Part shown: in pieces, positions 1 through 11,222 of the stretch | How the letters are laid out: every line of letters starts with the position of its first letter | How positions within the stretch are numbered: the stretch's first letter is position 1 | Assembly (NCBI GenBank): GCA_947359465.1 | Contig: OX375873.1 | Span: 91,347,978-91,411,977, forward strand | Direction of reading: 5' to 3' | DNA length: 64,000 nucleotides | Source of the DNA: Metellina segmentata | Lineage: Eukaryota; Arthropoda; Arachnida; Araneae; Tetragnathidae | Made by a program: the position numbers and the translations under genes | Notes under the pieces: model-generated | Seen by the model: only the letters and a program-made list of their open reading frames with translations | The model's database searches: none | Told to the model about the DNA's origin: nothing

Positions 1-757
1 AATACCTACCGTTAATATTTAATGTAAATTAAATTCATATAAACGAAAGTATGATTTGAAAACAATTACCTGGATATTCCCTGAATTGATTGGAGACAAA
101 AAATACAATGTGATCACAGCCTCAAATACGTCAGATAGAATAGTGTTGTTGATATAACTGATAGGAAACCTGCCGGTGGCGCTACGTGGGGAAAAACTCT
201 AGACCGTCAATATAGATACATAAACTCATAGATGCACAAAGTAAGCTTGAAAACACGAGTAGGTGATATTGAGCACAGGGGCGATATTTGGAACTCCAAC
301 CCTACTCATAAGTAATAAAAAACTGGATTGTTGTCGAATTCCTTTTTTTATGATTGGTTTTTAGTCGAGCAGCATGTAGGTGGCTTTAGTGTTTATGGAA
401 AAGGACAAGTTTACTGTACGTATAACTTACGTGACATCACGGGCATATTTTTCGAATATAATTTCATTTTAGTACTCTTAACCAACAAAAATTCCAAATA
501 ATTCCGAATCAATTTATCACAGTTGGTCGTTCAACCCATTTAGATTAAACGCTAGATGTCACTAAGACGGTGATATCGGAATACATTATAAGGTAACCCA
601 TATCTTTATCATACGAGATCCTTTGGGTTACAGAAGTGAAATCTTCGCCTTCTCGTCTGGTTTGTTTTGCACTTAAAAGCCCTCTCATAGACTCACGAGA
701 AGATTCATAAATAAATAAAAGTGCAGAAAATTTCAAACCTGAGAAAAAGATGTATAC
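1..757 (-). other. Intron 3 (5' part) of the CUB gene
   Basis: AT-rich sequence downstream of the exon 3 donor. I looked for the continuation of CUB2, which must start with a single codon base, and saw none. No repeat family was recognised here. Confidence 0.5.
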
Positions 758-906
758 CTGGGATATATTCCTGGAAATCCTGGAGACTGGACAAAACACC
801 GTGTTGGAGCACACCCGTGGAATGTTCTTTCGCAGTAGGATCCAGGAACAGGTGTTCCTCTTCTGTGGGGGTAGAGTTGAGCATATTGACCGTAACGTGC
901 ATGTAC
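758..906 (-). CDS. CUB-domain protein, exon 3 (linker and start of second CUB-like domain)
   Basis: The frame that counts here differs from the longest open frame over this stretch. The acceptor is TGACAACAG before 906 and the donor CCCAG|GTATAC at 758/757. Read in phase 0 after exon 2, it encodes residues 157-205: VHARYGQYAQLYPHRRG, then PVPGSYCERTF, HGC, and CFVQSPGFPGIYP with a split Arg or Ser codon (AG). The C-x-x-x-SP-x-FPG-x-YP pattern is the classic opening of a CUB domain, following a Y-C-E-R cysteine-rich linker. The exon is 149 bp and leaves intron phase 2, so the next exon must begin with one codon base. No continuation was found in 1-757, so the rest of CUB2 and any transmembrane part lie outside the window. 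Confidence 0.82.
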
Positions 907-1079
907 CTGTTGTCAGGAAAGAATTTCAAACGAATTTGAAATATAATCTTCATACCAAATTATGAACGTTTTAAATTTTATTTCTAACTGTGTTGTATAA
1001 CATTCCTAAAATATCAGTATTTTTTAATTGTCATGCTAAACTTAAAGGTAGTGCATCCAAGTTTGTTCATTCATGATCT

Positions 1080-1420
1080 TAGCATGCCATGTGCACAAGA
1101 TGTAACATCCAAGCATTCTGATTTTTCAAAATTCCTGACCACTGACTTCTACGGTCTTCGGGACTACAAGGGGTGAACTGGTGACTATATATGACGAAGA
1201 ACTCAATGGGCACTACCGTTACTTCTAAGGAAAGTCTGAAATTTAGTCCAACATCAGTCATGTGGCACTAAATTGACTGAAATACACATGCGCGTGTCGT
1301 ATGCTTTGTCGCCTGCTGTTCCACTGTGTGGCTGAACTAACAGGGACAATCACCAATACGATTGTGATTCGAATCAAAGATCTAGCTTTCAGACAAACGC
1401 TATGATCACTATACCAGGTA
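1080..1420 (-). repeat. Probable tRNA-derived SINE, family D
   Basis: Read on the minus strand, a B-box-like TTGATTCGAATC near 1365-1380 follows an A-box-like TAGTGATCATAGCG. Downstream comes GTGATTGTCC, also found at the same place in the better copy at 45095-45431. Diverged; both ends approximate. Confidence 0.4.
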
Positions 1421-2216
1421 GACGTTTGTTTGGTGAACTTCAATATATTAGTTTTAAATTGACGCGAAGTTATTTGCATATTTTTAATTTTCAGTAGACG
1501 TTTTCACTAAAATCAAAGTAGAAAAGTTACACTAATTGTTAAAACCATTTAAGAAACTACTTCTGATTTCGTGACTCTTATCTGTGAGTCTTTCAAGCAT
1601 TCGATGATGAGGGGAGAGCAGTCAACTCCTTGACTGAATCTCCACCTTGCGATGAAGATGAGAACATATAGTCCGAATCTGTAAGATATTTAATTTGCAT
1701 TCCTATCAGAAAATAAAAATTAAATATTTCTCAGTGGATCACCTCCAAATGTCATTTTATTGTTCATTTCCCCCACCAGTTTAGCAACTATAAAGTGTTA
1801 TGCCTTTTTAAAGGTTAATCAATGATTTAGTAAAGTTTACATAATTGAAAAATAGTTTTACTCCTTGTAATTGCAACATGCTTGAGCCCTGGTAACAAAC
1901 TATTTAAAGGTAACTTGAAGAGAAGGTTTTAGTCTACCAGTTTCAACCGTTTTCTGTGCACACAAGCGGTTATATTAAGAATAAAATGAGGTAGGCTGTT
2001 TTATTTTTAGACATCATAGAAGAAAATGCACAATAAGACAATAAAAATTAGTTTAAAGCGTGTTAAAAACTAATACATTATTCACTTTACAAATTGCTTG
2101 AAGGTGCAAATGCAATTTTTCAAGAAGTAGATTTAAACTCCTTTACTTGTACTCTCCCCGACCAGCATAGCATCGCAAATTGAATTTCGCCGGAAATAAT
2201 ATAGCGGTCTTTTCAG

Positions 2217-2352
2217 ATATCATTTGTCAAAAGCTCTCTCTGCTCCATCAAAGTTAATTCCCTCTCATGGCATCTTAGCCTTGAGAGGGAACTTAATAAT
2301 CTTCTGGCACCTCCATGATGGATTTTAAAATATTTGACAGAAAAATATCATT
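2217..2352. repeat. Imperfect hairpin (fold-back sequence)
   Basis: Perfect arms TTCCCTCTCA (2258-2267) and TGAGAGGGAA (2282-2291) enclose a 14-base loop. Symmetry continues weakly outward: CTCCATCA faces TGATGGA, and GATAT-x-TTTGTCAAA faces TTTGACAG-x-ATATC. Could be a fold-back element or a hairpin RNA precursor; no protein signal. Confidence 0.45.
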
Positions 2353-3765
2353 AATCAAGAGCTCAGCTATGTGGTTCGACTTTGCGAGTATTTCTCTTAC
2401 TTTGCTTTGAACTTCTTTCCCTCTACTTTTACCAAACATACTTTACCTCTTGCTTTGCTTTTCTAATATTCCTGGCTTGCTTAGGTTTTCGTTCATTTCT
2501 AGTGAATATATCAAGTTAAGATGAAGGAGAAACACAGATGATAGATACTTCAAAATTTTGTTCATTTTAAGCTGAGTTCTTTTTGAAGTTGGACCATCTA
2601 ACTTCGTGGTTGTCGTGGGCTTAGTATGGTTTTCTTCCTCTGCTCTAGCAATCTGCAACTAGTAGGCTGCCCAGGTTCGAGTTTTTTAAAGTAGAACTAA
2701 GTCTAATTTCGCGGAAATTATGGTTCTGACAATAAGTAAAACCTACTTTCTATATATCATTCATATTACATTTTTACGATATTTATACTTTTGCTGAAAA
2801 TACTTTATCTCTTGCTGATATATATTTACCCCACTTTAATGTTTAATTATATACTGTATGCAATCATGTAATATACTGTAATAAAAATATACCTTGGGTT
2901 CGACATGTTTGTGAGTTAATAGTTACAAACAATCCTTCTACATAAATGAGGAATTTTTACCATGGCATATAGCTCAATAATGTTCCACTTTTGTCTATAA
3001 TGTTTCATGATAGATTACTGTTTAATTTAACATTGTTTATATACTACTGACCACTTACAAAAAGTTTACATCTCTAGTTTCGCACCAGCAATTTGTATTA
3101 CAGGTTTAATTATAATAAAAGTACTTAGTTGCTTCGAATTAATTTTAATTTCAAAGCAACTGCTGGAGGTAACGAACCGTCTACTTAGAATAATAAATTT
3201 AATTTTAACATCAATGATTTATAAGGAAGTTTAGTTTAATATTCGTACGAGTTGGATTAATGAGTTTTCCTTAAAAAACTTTTTGAATGAGAGCGAAACC
3301 AAGTTTAAAAAAATAAAATGATGACGGTCGAAATGTTTAGGAATGAAACTTTTGTGACCGAAACGATTTACCTTGATGTGGATCGTTGCATACTGTATAA
3401 AAACATACAATAAATCATGTTTTTTTTAGAATGAACGATGTTGAAGCAATAAATACTAAAACTGAAGAAAAGTTGGGCGTTTTCGATTTCGAAGTTATCA
3501 AGCTTTTCAATTGATTCGAAGGAAAAGAATAATTGCATTTTCATTCGACTTTTAAGTACGTTATGCATGGATAAAGAAATGAGTAATCCCCACTCTGTGT
3601 CAAACTTCTTTTTTTTGTTTCAACGTTGTACCGCGTCACTATCTTTGAATTGACGAAAATTTATTTAAATCAAGTAGAAATCGAAAAGTCTCTTTTTTGA
3701 GAAGCATTTCTCGTGTAAACATGTCTCATGTCTCCGGGACCATCTCTATCAAGCAAAACTTGCTG

Positions 3766-3842
3766 GTTAGTTGCTTTCGTGTTTTATGACACAAAGTGCC
3801 AATTTTGGCCAACCTGTGCCAAGCATAAGACAGACCACACAA
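3766..3842 (-). repeat. SINE-B tail fragment
   Basis: On the minus strand this reads TGTGGTCTGTCTTATGCTTG, then GCACAGGTTGGCC and CATAAAAC, matching the 3' part of the copies at 5205 and 6487 with moderate divergence. Confidence 0.55.
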
Positions 3843-5204
3843 TGGAATAGGACAAAAAGCAAAGAAACAGAAGGGTAGGCGAGGGTAAAAATGAAAGGTA
3901 GAAAAGGTCTCGGGTACCTCGGGGTTGTGATGCTCGTACACAACTAAAGAAGACGTGCCCTTAGGGCGTTAAAAGTTACTGATTCCACAGACTATAATTT
4001 GTGCGACCTAGGACATTCGATGTATAGTGAATATTTGGACTGGTGCGTACAAGAGGCAACAACAACGGAATATATAGATGAAGGGGTGAAATGGCCCCCA
4101 AGAGCCATTGCAGAAGGAAAACTAATAGCTGGTTGCTTGGTTCGTAACAGAATGAATGGAACGAAGATAAAACAAAAAGGACGGTGCATGATGTGTTACC
4201 AAGAGTGCCACTAAAATCTTACCAAACGAGGTTTAAGAAAATCGAATCTGAAAACAGAATAAAGTGAGACATAAAAATGCAATTAATAAAGATAACCTTT
4301 TTATGTGCCCAGGAACGTGATTAAATCTCTTGTAGTAACGTGATTAAGGACTATATTCACTTGCCGGGAGGAAAAACATTCAACATCTCATTGGTCTACA
4401 GGACGAAAATAGACGGCCATCCATTGATTCATCACCTTATTGGTTCACATGACACCGTACTAGACTTTGGTGACCATCATTTTGGTTGTCATATAGAACA
4501 CTATAGAAACTCAAATCGCTATATAAATGCGATTTATCACATCTAACTTGTCATAAGATGCTAAATTGTCAAACGAGGTGATAAGATGCCAAATCAGCCA
4601 ACCAAGTCAATTTTTCACAGAGCGGTCATGTGACAACTAGTTGACATGTTGATCACACTTTTTGAAGCTTATCTCAATATCAATACTCAGTCTACATATA
4701 TTTCATATGTATGGTTTACTTCACAGAGATCTAAACTGGTATTTTACAATCTTTGGAATATAAATATTGAGACAACAAAGTTATTTCATAACGGTGAATT
4801 TCTGATGGATAGTTTTAATCAACATTCATGTGATTGAACTTGGCAAATGAATTCACACTGAAAACGCAATTGAAGGTTTGAACATCAGCGCGGCACTCGT
4901 AATAAATAAAAACTCATATGTGTGGTATGAGCTGTAATGTTACTTTTTCTTCTCTCTATATCAAATTTAATTATTTTTAACGTAAATTGAATAGTACGTA
5001 TATCGTCGGTTTAGAGCAGAAACTCATTAACATACATTTTTGGAGACAATGCTTTTTCTCATCATGACAAGAAATACATTTTCATATTATAAGCTGTTCA
5101 CAAGCTATAATATTGTCAAAATGCTTATAATTTATATTTTTTGACCTTAAAAAGCCAATAGTTATTATTTAGCTGCAGAGTAAAATATTCTTTTTGTGTG
5201 TTAG

Positions 5205-5410
5205 AGCGTGATATTTCTCCCTTCCGTGTCAGTAAAACTAATCTTGTGTGTGTATGTTCATGACTTGATGCTGTCTGTCTTATATATGGAACAGCCTGGC
5301 CAAATATGGTCCTTGCTTCTTGGAACCCAACCCAACCAACCAAATAAGCGACTCTAACAGACCAAACTTGGATATACTACCTTCTTGACAAGCACGTTAG
5401 TAGAACGAGA
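5205..5410 (+). repeat. SINE-B tail copy 1
   Basis: It shares with 6297-6470 and 6487-6640 the order TGTGTATGTTCATGA, CTGTCTTAT, GGCCAAATATGG, CCCAACCAACC, CTAACAGACCAAACTTGG and ACTACCTTCT. The tRNA-like head seen in the full copy at 9297 is absent. Confidence 0.65.
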
Positions 5411-5481
5411 AGTAAGAATCAGTAATGTTACTAACCACTTGCCAACTTTGCCCGGGTGCTGTTTTTGATACCTTTACTGAT

Positions 5482-5504
5482 TTGCCCGTAAGGCTTACGG
5501 GCAA
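5482..5504. repeat. 23-nt near-perfect palindrome
   Basis: TTGCCCGTAAG, one central base, then CTTACGGGCAA. The 11-bp arms pair perfectly. It lies about 300 bases upstream of the decayed acidic reading frame at 5804 and may be a subterminal motif of the same dead transposon. Confidence 0.6.
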
Positions 5505-5803
5505 TCTCAATTCTCCGTTCCTTTTACTGTTTAGCCCGATTTTTTTCAATTTTTAATACCAAATTAGTCGTATAGATGGGGATAATTTTCCACTAAAAGG
5601 TAGTTTGCAAAGTCTATTTTGTTCTATTCTGATTGTTAAAATAAAAACACGTGACAAAAGCGCGCGCTTTTGTTAACTATTTTTCATGACTCAGCGAATT
5701 TTTATCATTCAGTGCTTAACTTTTTGCATGTATTAAACTTTAAATGATCATTTGACAACTTTATTAATGTACAAGTAGTACAAACTATTTTTACAATAAA
5801 ATA

Positions 5804-5955
5804 ATGGCTGATTCAGAATGCATGCAACTAATTTCTTCGGACTGTGATTCGAAATCAGAATCTGATATATCTGTAAGTAAGTCTAGGTGTAGTGAAAGTG
5901 TTTTTAGACGACTTTGAAACTACTGATTATGATAGCAGTACAGATGGATGAAGTC
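5804..5955 (+). pseudogene. Decayed acidic, serine-rich reading frame (possible transposase N-terminus)
   Basis: From ATG at 5804 the sequence reads MADSECMQLISSDCDSKSES and continues with acidic and serine-rich residues. After a frameshift it resumes as DDFETTDYDSSTDG and meets a stop. Acidic Ser/Asp N-termini like this are typical of piggyBac-type transposases, but no catalytic region is recognisable downstream, so this assignment is a guess. Confidence 0.25.
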
Positions 5956-6296
5956 AAGCAAGGCAATTAAAAAAAAAAAAAAAAGGAAGAGTAAGTAAAT
6001 GCAATTGTAATAGAAATTAACTGTAAAGCAATAGTATTTTTTTATATGCACAACGGTAAATGTAACTTCCCAGCAAGGCACTCATGTTGGAAGAAAAGAC
6101 AACTTCCAAGAAAAATAATATTATTCTATTTGCAGGAAAAAAAGTTGTTCTAAGTGCTTAAAAATATTATAAGTGTTAATTTAAATATAGTTTCCTACTT
6201 GCAAATGTAAAATGTACGAAAAAATGCAATAAAAAATGACATTTTTTGGATCGAATTCGGGAAAAAAAGAAGTTGTTATGGATTAAAAAAAAACGT

Positions 6297-6470
6297 TTCT
6301 TATGTGTGTATGTTCATATATTGTTGTTGTCTGTCTTAAGTTTGGCACATGTTGGACAAGTATGGTCCTTTGCTCCGTAAAACACAACCTAACCAACCAA
6401 ACGTCGTCTCGAACAGACCAAACTTAGAAATACTTCATGACATGCACTTCAGTATAACGGGGAAGTAAGT
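6297..6470 (+). repeat. SINE-B tail copy 2
   Basis: Matches copies 1 and 3 over GTTCATATATTGTTG, TTGGCACATGTTGGAC, AACCTAACCAACCAAACG and CAGACCAAACTT. It lies head-to-tail with copy 3 and is separated from it by about 16 bases. Confidence 0.65.
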
Positions 6471-6486
6471 GTCACTAGAAATTTTC

Positions 6487-6640
6487 TTCATGTATGCTCA
6501 TTAATTGATGTGGTCCGTCTTATGTTTGGCACAGAGTATCCAAATATAGCCCTTGCTGCATAAAAACCAGCCCAACCAACCAAGCGTCTTCTCTAACGGA
6601 CCAAACTTGGATATACTACCTTCTCGACACGCCCTAGAGG
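6487..6640 (+). repeat. SINE-B tail copy 3, next to a splice donor
   Basis: It reads GTATGCTCATTAATTGATG, GTTTGGCACAGAGTATCC, CCCAACCAACCAAGCG and CAAACTTGGATATACTACC. Recognisable repeat sequence stops about 20 bases from the minus-strand splice donor of CUB exon 2 at 6660, so the insertion sits just inside intron 2. Confidence 0.65.
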
Positions 6641-6659
6641 AAGGATACAACCACCCTAC

Positions 6660-7060
6660 CTCTTGCTGTTGCTCCACATTGGCATCAAACTGCAGGAAGG
6701 TGTTATGGCTGTAGCTGTCCACATGCAGCACGATCTTGACGTGCGGCGTCTCAGACACGAAGGTCTTGGGGGAGTCTATCTCGCCGCAGTAGTAGCCGGG
6801 GTCCTCCTTGTTGCTGTGGTTGGAGTCCCGGTAGCCGTCGATGATCTGGACGTAGCCACCGATGCACTTCTTGCGGTCTTCGCTAGGCTCGCCCACCCGC
6901 ATCCGGGTGAACCGGACGAAGACGACCCAGTCGTTTCTGGCCGGACGGACCCGGATCCGGTAGGTGCAGTGGAGGGGCCGGTTCCGGTTCTCGTCCGTTA
7001 CCGGAGGGCTGGAGACGGCCTGGTAGATGTCCACGGTACGGTTACAATGCTCGTCTTCGT
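6660..7060 (-). CDS. CUB-domain protein, exon 2 (complete first CUB domain)
   Basis: This internal exon encodes residues 23-156. The acceptor is a pyrimidine tract ending in CCCCAG before 7060, and the donor is AAGAG|GTAGGG at 6660/6659. It carries a full CUB domain: Cys28-Cys54 and Cys88-Cys114 are the two expected disulfide pairs, with the family hallmarks CTYRIRV, GGYVQI, YYCGE and FLQFDA in order. N-glycosylation sequons are visible at Asn29 (NRT) and Asn103 (NHS). CUB domains are extracellular protein-protein or ligand-binding modules. GC content and CpG density are far above the flanks, as expected for constrained coding sequence. The exon enters in phase 1 from exon 1 and leaves in phase 0 to exon 3. 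Two-CUB arthropod proteins of the Culd or Neto type are the nearest relatives I can suggest, as inference only. Confidence 0.9.
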
Positions 7061-7145
7061 CTGGGGAAGAGAGTGAAAAAGAATTGGTGTTTGCAACGAA
7101 TAAGGTTTCTTTCTTCTCGCTGAAATCTCTCATTTGAAAAAACAT

Positions 7146-8440
7146 TACAACTTTACGTGTGAAGTAGATACCACTTCGGTTTGTCGATGCAATGCCATTA
7201 CCTAAAATTTATCGAATTCGTCAAAATGTAGACATTTGAGTGTCATGCAGGCATTATTCCACCTTGCAACTGCAGTTTCCCCGCTTAACTGCTAACCAGT
7301 TTTTGATATGACTGATAGAATCCTTCTGAGGATTCTTTCAACCAATGGATAGCTATTGGTGTTCATCATGTGGATCATAACGTAGGATGTAACGTGTGTT
7401 GTAGGATCATAATGCGTGTTGTAGAGTAAAAGCAATAGTATACTCTATTTTTGAAACTTTTCTTAAATTAAGCTCTTCACGAAGAAAAATAATTTTTAAA
7501 GGGGTATCAACTGTTTTAGACTTGAGAAATAAAATCTAGTTTTGTGATATGGAAAATCGACGACACAGTAAAATTTAAATTTTAACTATGCAATGGATTT
7601 TTCAGAAATATTTTGAATTGAATTAAATGGTATTTACATGTTTTGTTGGAAATGTAGTTATAGCTCCTAATTTTTTAAAAGTATTTGGGTTAAATATTTC
7701 TGTTTAACATATAACTATACGTTACATCTAATATTAATACTTTCGTCTCAAAATTAAGATATATTTGTTAAAATTTTTTGCACGTAACTTTTGTGAAACT
7801 TACGAGTATGAAAAACACGATAAACAAGAAAGCTAAACATTTTAGTTCGATGAGTTTTGAATATAACATGGTTTAAAAAGAAAACAAGTAAGGCGTCTTA
7901 ACGCCATGCATAAATATACATGAATAAGCTCAACTACGATTTCAAGAGAATAAACAAACACAGAAACACTTCTACGATTCTTAACTATTTAGTATAGTTT
8001 AACAGGAGATTAAATACACACACGCATAGAAAATGTGACGAATACATCATCTATACGATTCTTTGAGTATTTATAAAATGGATACTTTATGACTTAATGA
8101 TACTTTATGGCTTTATACTACACGAGAGTAAAGCATAACATTAGTTCCCTTGAGAAAACTATTTTGTTTTAACCTTATAATAGCATCCTCTTGTAAGCCA
8201 TACACTTAGTTACTTCCCCCCCCCCGTAACAAGAAATAATCTCGTTTTAAACTAATTACATCTCTTCTGGCTAAACTTCAAACTTTAGTTGTGGTGCTCG
8301 AAAAATCGACACTGTGCCGCTTTTCTGAAAGCACACCCGAGTCACACGACACTTTAAAATAGTTAAAAGCATCACCCGACCCACCCTTTAACATGTTGGA
8401 CTTTATCTCCTTGTAGCTACCCCCTGCCGTCAAGGAGGGG
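7146..8440. other. Intronic AT-rich block, nothing recognised
   Basis: Low-complexity AT sequence with a poly-C run near 8217-8226. No open frame, repeat family or RNA signature was recognised. Confidence 0.5.
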
Positions 8441-9060
8441 GACACTCCCGAAGTTAACTTCCACGAAAAGTTTCGAAAAGGAACAAAATGACAGAAACTT
8501 CAATTAACGCGTCGGCGCGGGCATTTTGATTTACGACGGGGTCCCTCTCTTCGCTTCACTTTATTTACCCCTCGGTAAAACAAGCAGACGATTTTTCTCC
8601 CGATTTTTTTTAGATTTATTTATTCTTTTTACCGAGTTGGCAGCCTGAATCTCCATGTGCAGCGAAGCATGCTTAACGAGTTTCTATTACCCAACGTAGG
8701 GCTTTTTTCTCCTTTTAACATGATTAGGAAAGTTAGTTTATGAGTGAAGTGGGGGTTTCGGGGTTGTTGGAAGAGAGTGAGGGAGGACTTCGTTAAGAAA
8801 ATGGAATGAGGTATCGGCTTCGCAGACGATTTCGGGTCCCGAGACTTTGGGGTGTCAGCGCGTGGAGCGACTTTTCTTACGTAAAGAGGGTTGATCGAAT
8901 GATCGTTTTCTTCTTTTTCGAAAGTACTTCTTTCGTGAGGGGAATGGGGGGTATTTTTGTAAACAAATGATGCGATTGGACGGTTTTCTAGAGGAGCATT
9001 CTCGTTTCTATGTGTCAAATTCTTAAAATGGGAGTTTCTTCGAAAGTGAATTTTGGGAGG
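8441..9060. other. Candidate conserved non-coding block in intron 1
   Basis: Base composition changes sharply: CpG-containing motifs (GTCGGCGCGGGC, TTTACGACGGGG) and long purine or pyrimidine runs replace the AT-rich background. A 163-codon open frame on the minus strand (9120-8629) has biased, low-information composition and no family match. I read this as a possible regulatory element, not a gene. Confidence 0.3.
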
Positions 9061-9296
9061 AGATTTCGTATAGTTAACTAATGTAATTAAGTAATGGTAG
9101 GACAAGATATCAAAAAACAAACGGTGTAAAATGAAGACGAGGGTAAAGATGATAAAGCATAAAACAATTTCTTTACCTAAGAGAAATTACTTCTTATATA
9201 TAGCAGACTTATGATTTAGTTCAATATCATCATAAATGTACTGAAGTGCAACAGTGCAGAAAGGAAGATTTCTGGATATCTAAAGAATATTAAGAG

Positions 9297-9539
9297 GTCA
9301 CTGTGGCTCAGTGGATTTGTTCACTGCGCTAACAACCCCTACGAGTTGGTGGTAGTGCAGGTTTGATTCCTGCCGGTTTCCTATTACTCCATGGATGCAT
9401 TTCTCTATTCTGTGTCAGTAAAGTCTGTATTTTGTGTGTTTTTGTCCATTATTTGACGTTACCTGTCTTGTGTTTGGGTTAAGCATGGTAAAATATGGCT
9501 CTTGCTCCATAAAACTTAATGCAATCAATCAAAAAAAAA
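9297..9539 (+). repeat. SINE-B, complete tRNA-derived copy
   Basis: The head resembles a tRNA: an A-box-like TGGCTCAGTGG at about 9303-9313 and a B-box-like GGTTTGATTCC at about 9360-9370. A non-tRNA body follows (GTGTCAGTAAAGTCTG, GGTAAAATATGGCTCTTGC, CCATAAAACTTAATGC), ending in an A-run. This is the only copy here with both head and tail. It would be transcribed by RNA polymerase III and mobilised by a LINE. Confidence 0.7.
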
Positions 9540-10235
9540 GTATTTAAGGTAGTATTAAGCATTAATTAGTTTTTAGCATATTTTACACCTCAATTTAAAC
9601 CTGACGACCTCGTTCATATTTTTATTTAAGTGCAGCTTATTTCATGATTTTCTTTCCACTGTTTGTAGTAGTTAAAAGAAATGATTTGTTAAATGAAATA
9701 TATTGCTCCTTAATTTTGAGCTGTGCCAGTTGCCTCTGGAAATTACAATATCTATGTCATGTTTAAGACCTTTCCATTTTCAAGTACCTTACTTATTATA
9801 CCTATTTTGCACTTGTGATTGTATTTTTCTCAGACTCTGTTTCAACCCTTTCATTAGAATATTACTGTCTAGAAAAGATTGTAATTTTCCGTTGCCAAAT
9901 AGGATATGATCGCAATAACAAATCCATACCAAAAGTACGGTTTGTCTTGCAGAATTGCGCAAGTTAGAAAGTCTAAGCAATGGCGGTCACTTAAGAAACA
10001 GATCTTGTACGTTTTGAGGTGGAATGAGCCAGTTGAGGTTTTGGCAATTTTGGTGATGAGGTGTTAAACGACGTTTTGAATATTCCCCTAGCAACCACGT
10101 ATCCATATCTCCCAAACACGTGTGGAGTCAACTGTCGCTAAGTCCTCCATTGTGACAAATTCAGATGCTTGAAGAATCTCTAACAGAAAATGGAAAGTCT
10201 GGTTCCTATTGCAACAGGTAGCCCCAGACTTTCTG
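9540..10235. other. Intronic block, nothing recognised
   Basis: Mixed-composition sequence with short, unsupported open frames at 9703-9980. No transposon ends or coding signals were found. Confidence 0.4.
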
Positions 10236-10440
10236 TCTAGTAGGTAGACTGTACTTGGTGGACATTACTCCACGTAGTAGACAGACAGTAATTGGTGGAC
10301 ATTACACCTTGTAGTAGACAGACATTGCTTCTTGTAATAGACAGAAATTGCATCTGGTAATAGACAGACATTGCTTCTGGTAATAGACAGACATTGCTTC
10401 TGGCAATAGACAGACATTACTTCTTGTGGTTGACAAACAG
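10236..10440. repeat. 23-bp minisatellite
   Basis: About eight or nine imperfect copies of TAATAGACAGACATTGCTTC plus TGG. The clearest units start at 10335, 10358, 10381 and 10404, an exact 23-base period. Outer copies are more diverged, the usual pattern for an ageing array. Confidence 0.8.
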
Positions 10441-11091
10441 TGCACTTTCCCAGGCTCTCTTCAATAACACCATCAGCTCCGTAGACCTATGTAACGTTTA
10501 AATGTTTTTCTTTGCCATGGCCACTATCATGAGAGGAGCTCAGATACGAGCTGCTTGTTGTAGCGGGGTGTTAACCCACATTTTTAATATTCAATTCAAG
10601 ACTGCGAAACTTATTTTTTTTTAAACTGAAATAATTTAAGGAAAAATACGGCAAGTACGAAGCTGAATCTTCAAATTTTGTGTTGAACTAAATGCTACTC
10701 TGTTTCATTCAGTTTCATTGCATTTTCAGTAAATTTTTAAGTCTGCATATTTTTATTTGACGCTAACAAATCATTTATCAATATGTTTACAATCTTGTTT
10801 GTTCAATATTTACCATATTGATGTAATAAAAAAATTAATTTCCAATGCTATTTAATAGGGTCACATTTGCCCCAGATGATGGAGCAAATGTCAACCAGGA
10901 ACAGTTTTCTTGTTTGCAATGCGATGTATTGTGAGTGGGTTAGGATTATACAATTTCTTTTGTTGGCAACACACACCGTTCTTCTTCCTTCTTTAGTTAC
11001 AAAATTCCAAAGTTCTAAATGCTGTGATTTTAAAACTAGTTTTCAGGACTCCTTCAAGCATTTCTAGCAGAGGGCAGCCCGTATTCCAATC
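10441..11091. other. Intronic block, nothing recognised
   Basis: AT-rich. A 66-codon frame at 10867-11067 has no recognisable family or splice context. Confidence 0.4.
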
Positions 11092-11222
11092 TGTTTGTAT
11101 TTCTCTCTTATGTGTCATTAAAGTTTTTTTATGTAAATGCCCATTTACCTGACGCTATTTGGTACAGCTTGGCAAAATATGGCTTTTGCGCCATAAAAGC
11201 CAAACTAACCCAATCAACCTTA
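11092..11222 (+). repeat. SINE-B tail fragment
   Basis: TATTTCTCTCTTATGTGTCA, GGTACAGCTTGGC, AAAATATGGCTTTTGC and CCATAAAAGCCAAACTAACC match the SINE-B body in order. Confidence 0.6.

Larger units (their letters stand above)
907..6659 (-). other. Intron 2 of the CUB gene
   Basis: This 5.75 kb phase-0 intron is bounded by the exon 2 donor and the exon 3 acceptor. It contains a probable SINE (1080-1420), a hairpin (2217-2352), SINE-B pieces (3766-3842, 5205-5410, 6297-6470, 6487-6640) and a decayed acidic frame (5804-5955). The blocks 1480-2216, 2353-3765 and 3843-5204 are plain AT-rich sequence with only short, unrecognisable open frames. Confidence 0.7.

Noticed and set aside
545..953. 82- and 89-codon minus-strand frames over exon 3
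   Set aside because: These are the wrong frames; splice sites and the CUB motif identify a third frame at 906-758 as coding.
8629..9120. 163-codon minus-strand open frame
   Set aside because: Biased Ser/Pro/Lys/Thr composition, no family motif, no splice or start context. More likely a stop-poor stretch of a GC-shifted non-coding block.
10236..10440. CRISPR-like array
   Set aside because: Repeats are contiguous, without unique spacers, in a eukaryotic intron; an ordinary minisatellite.
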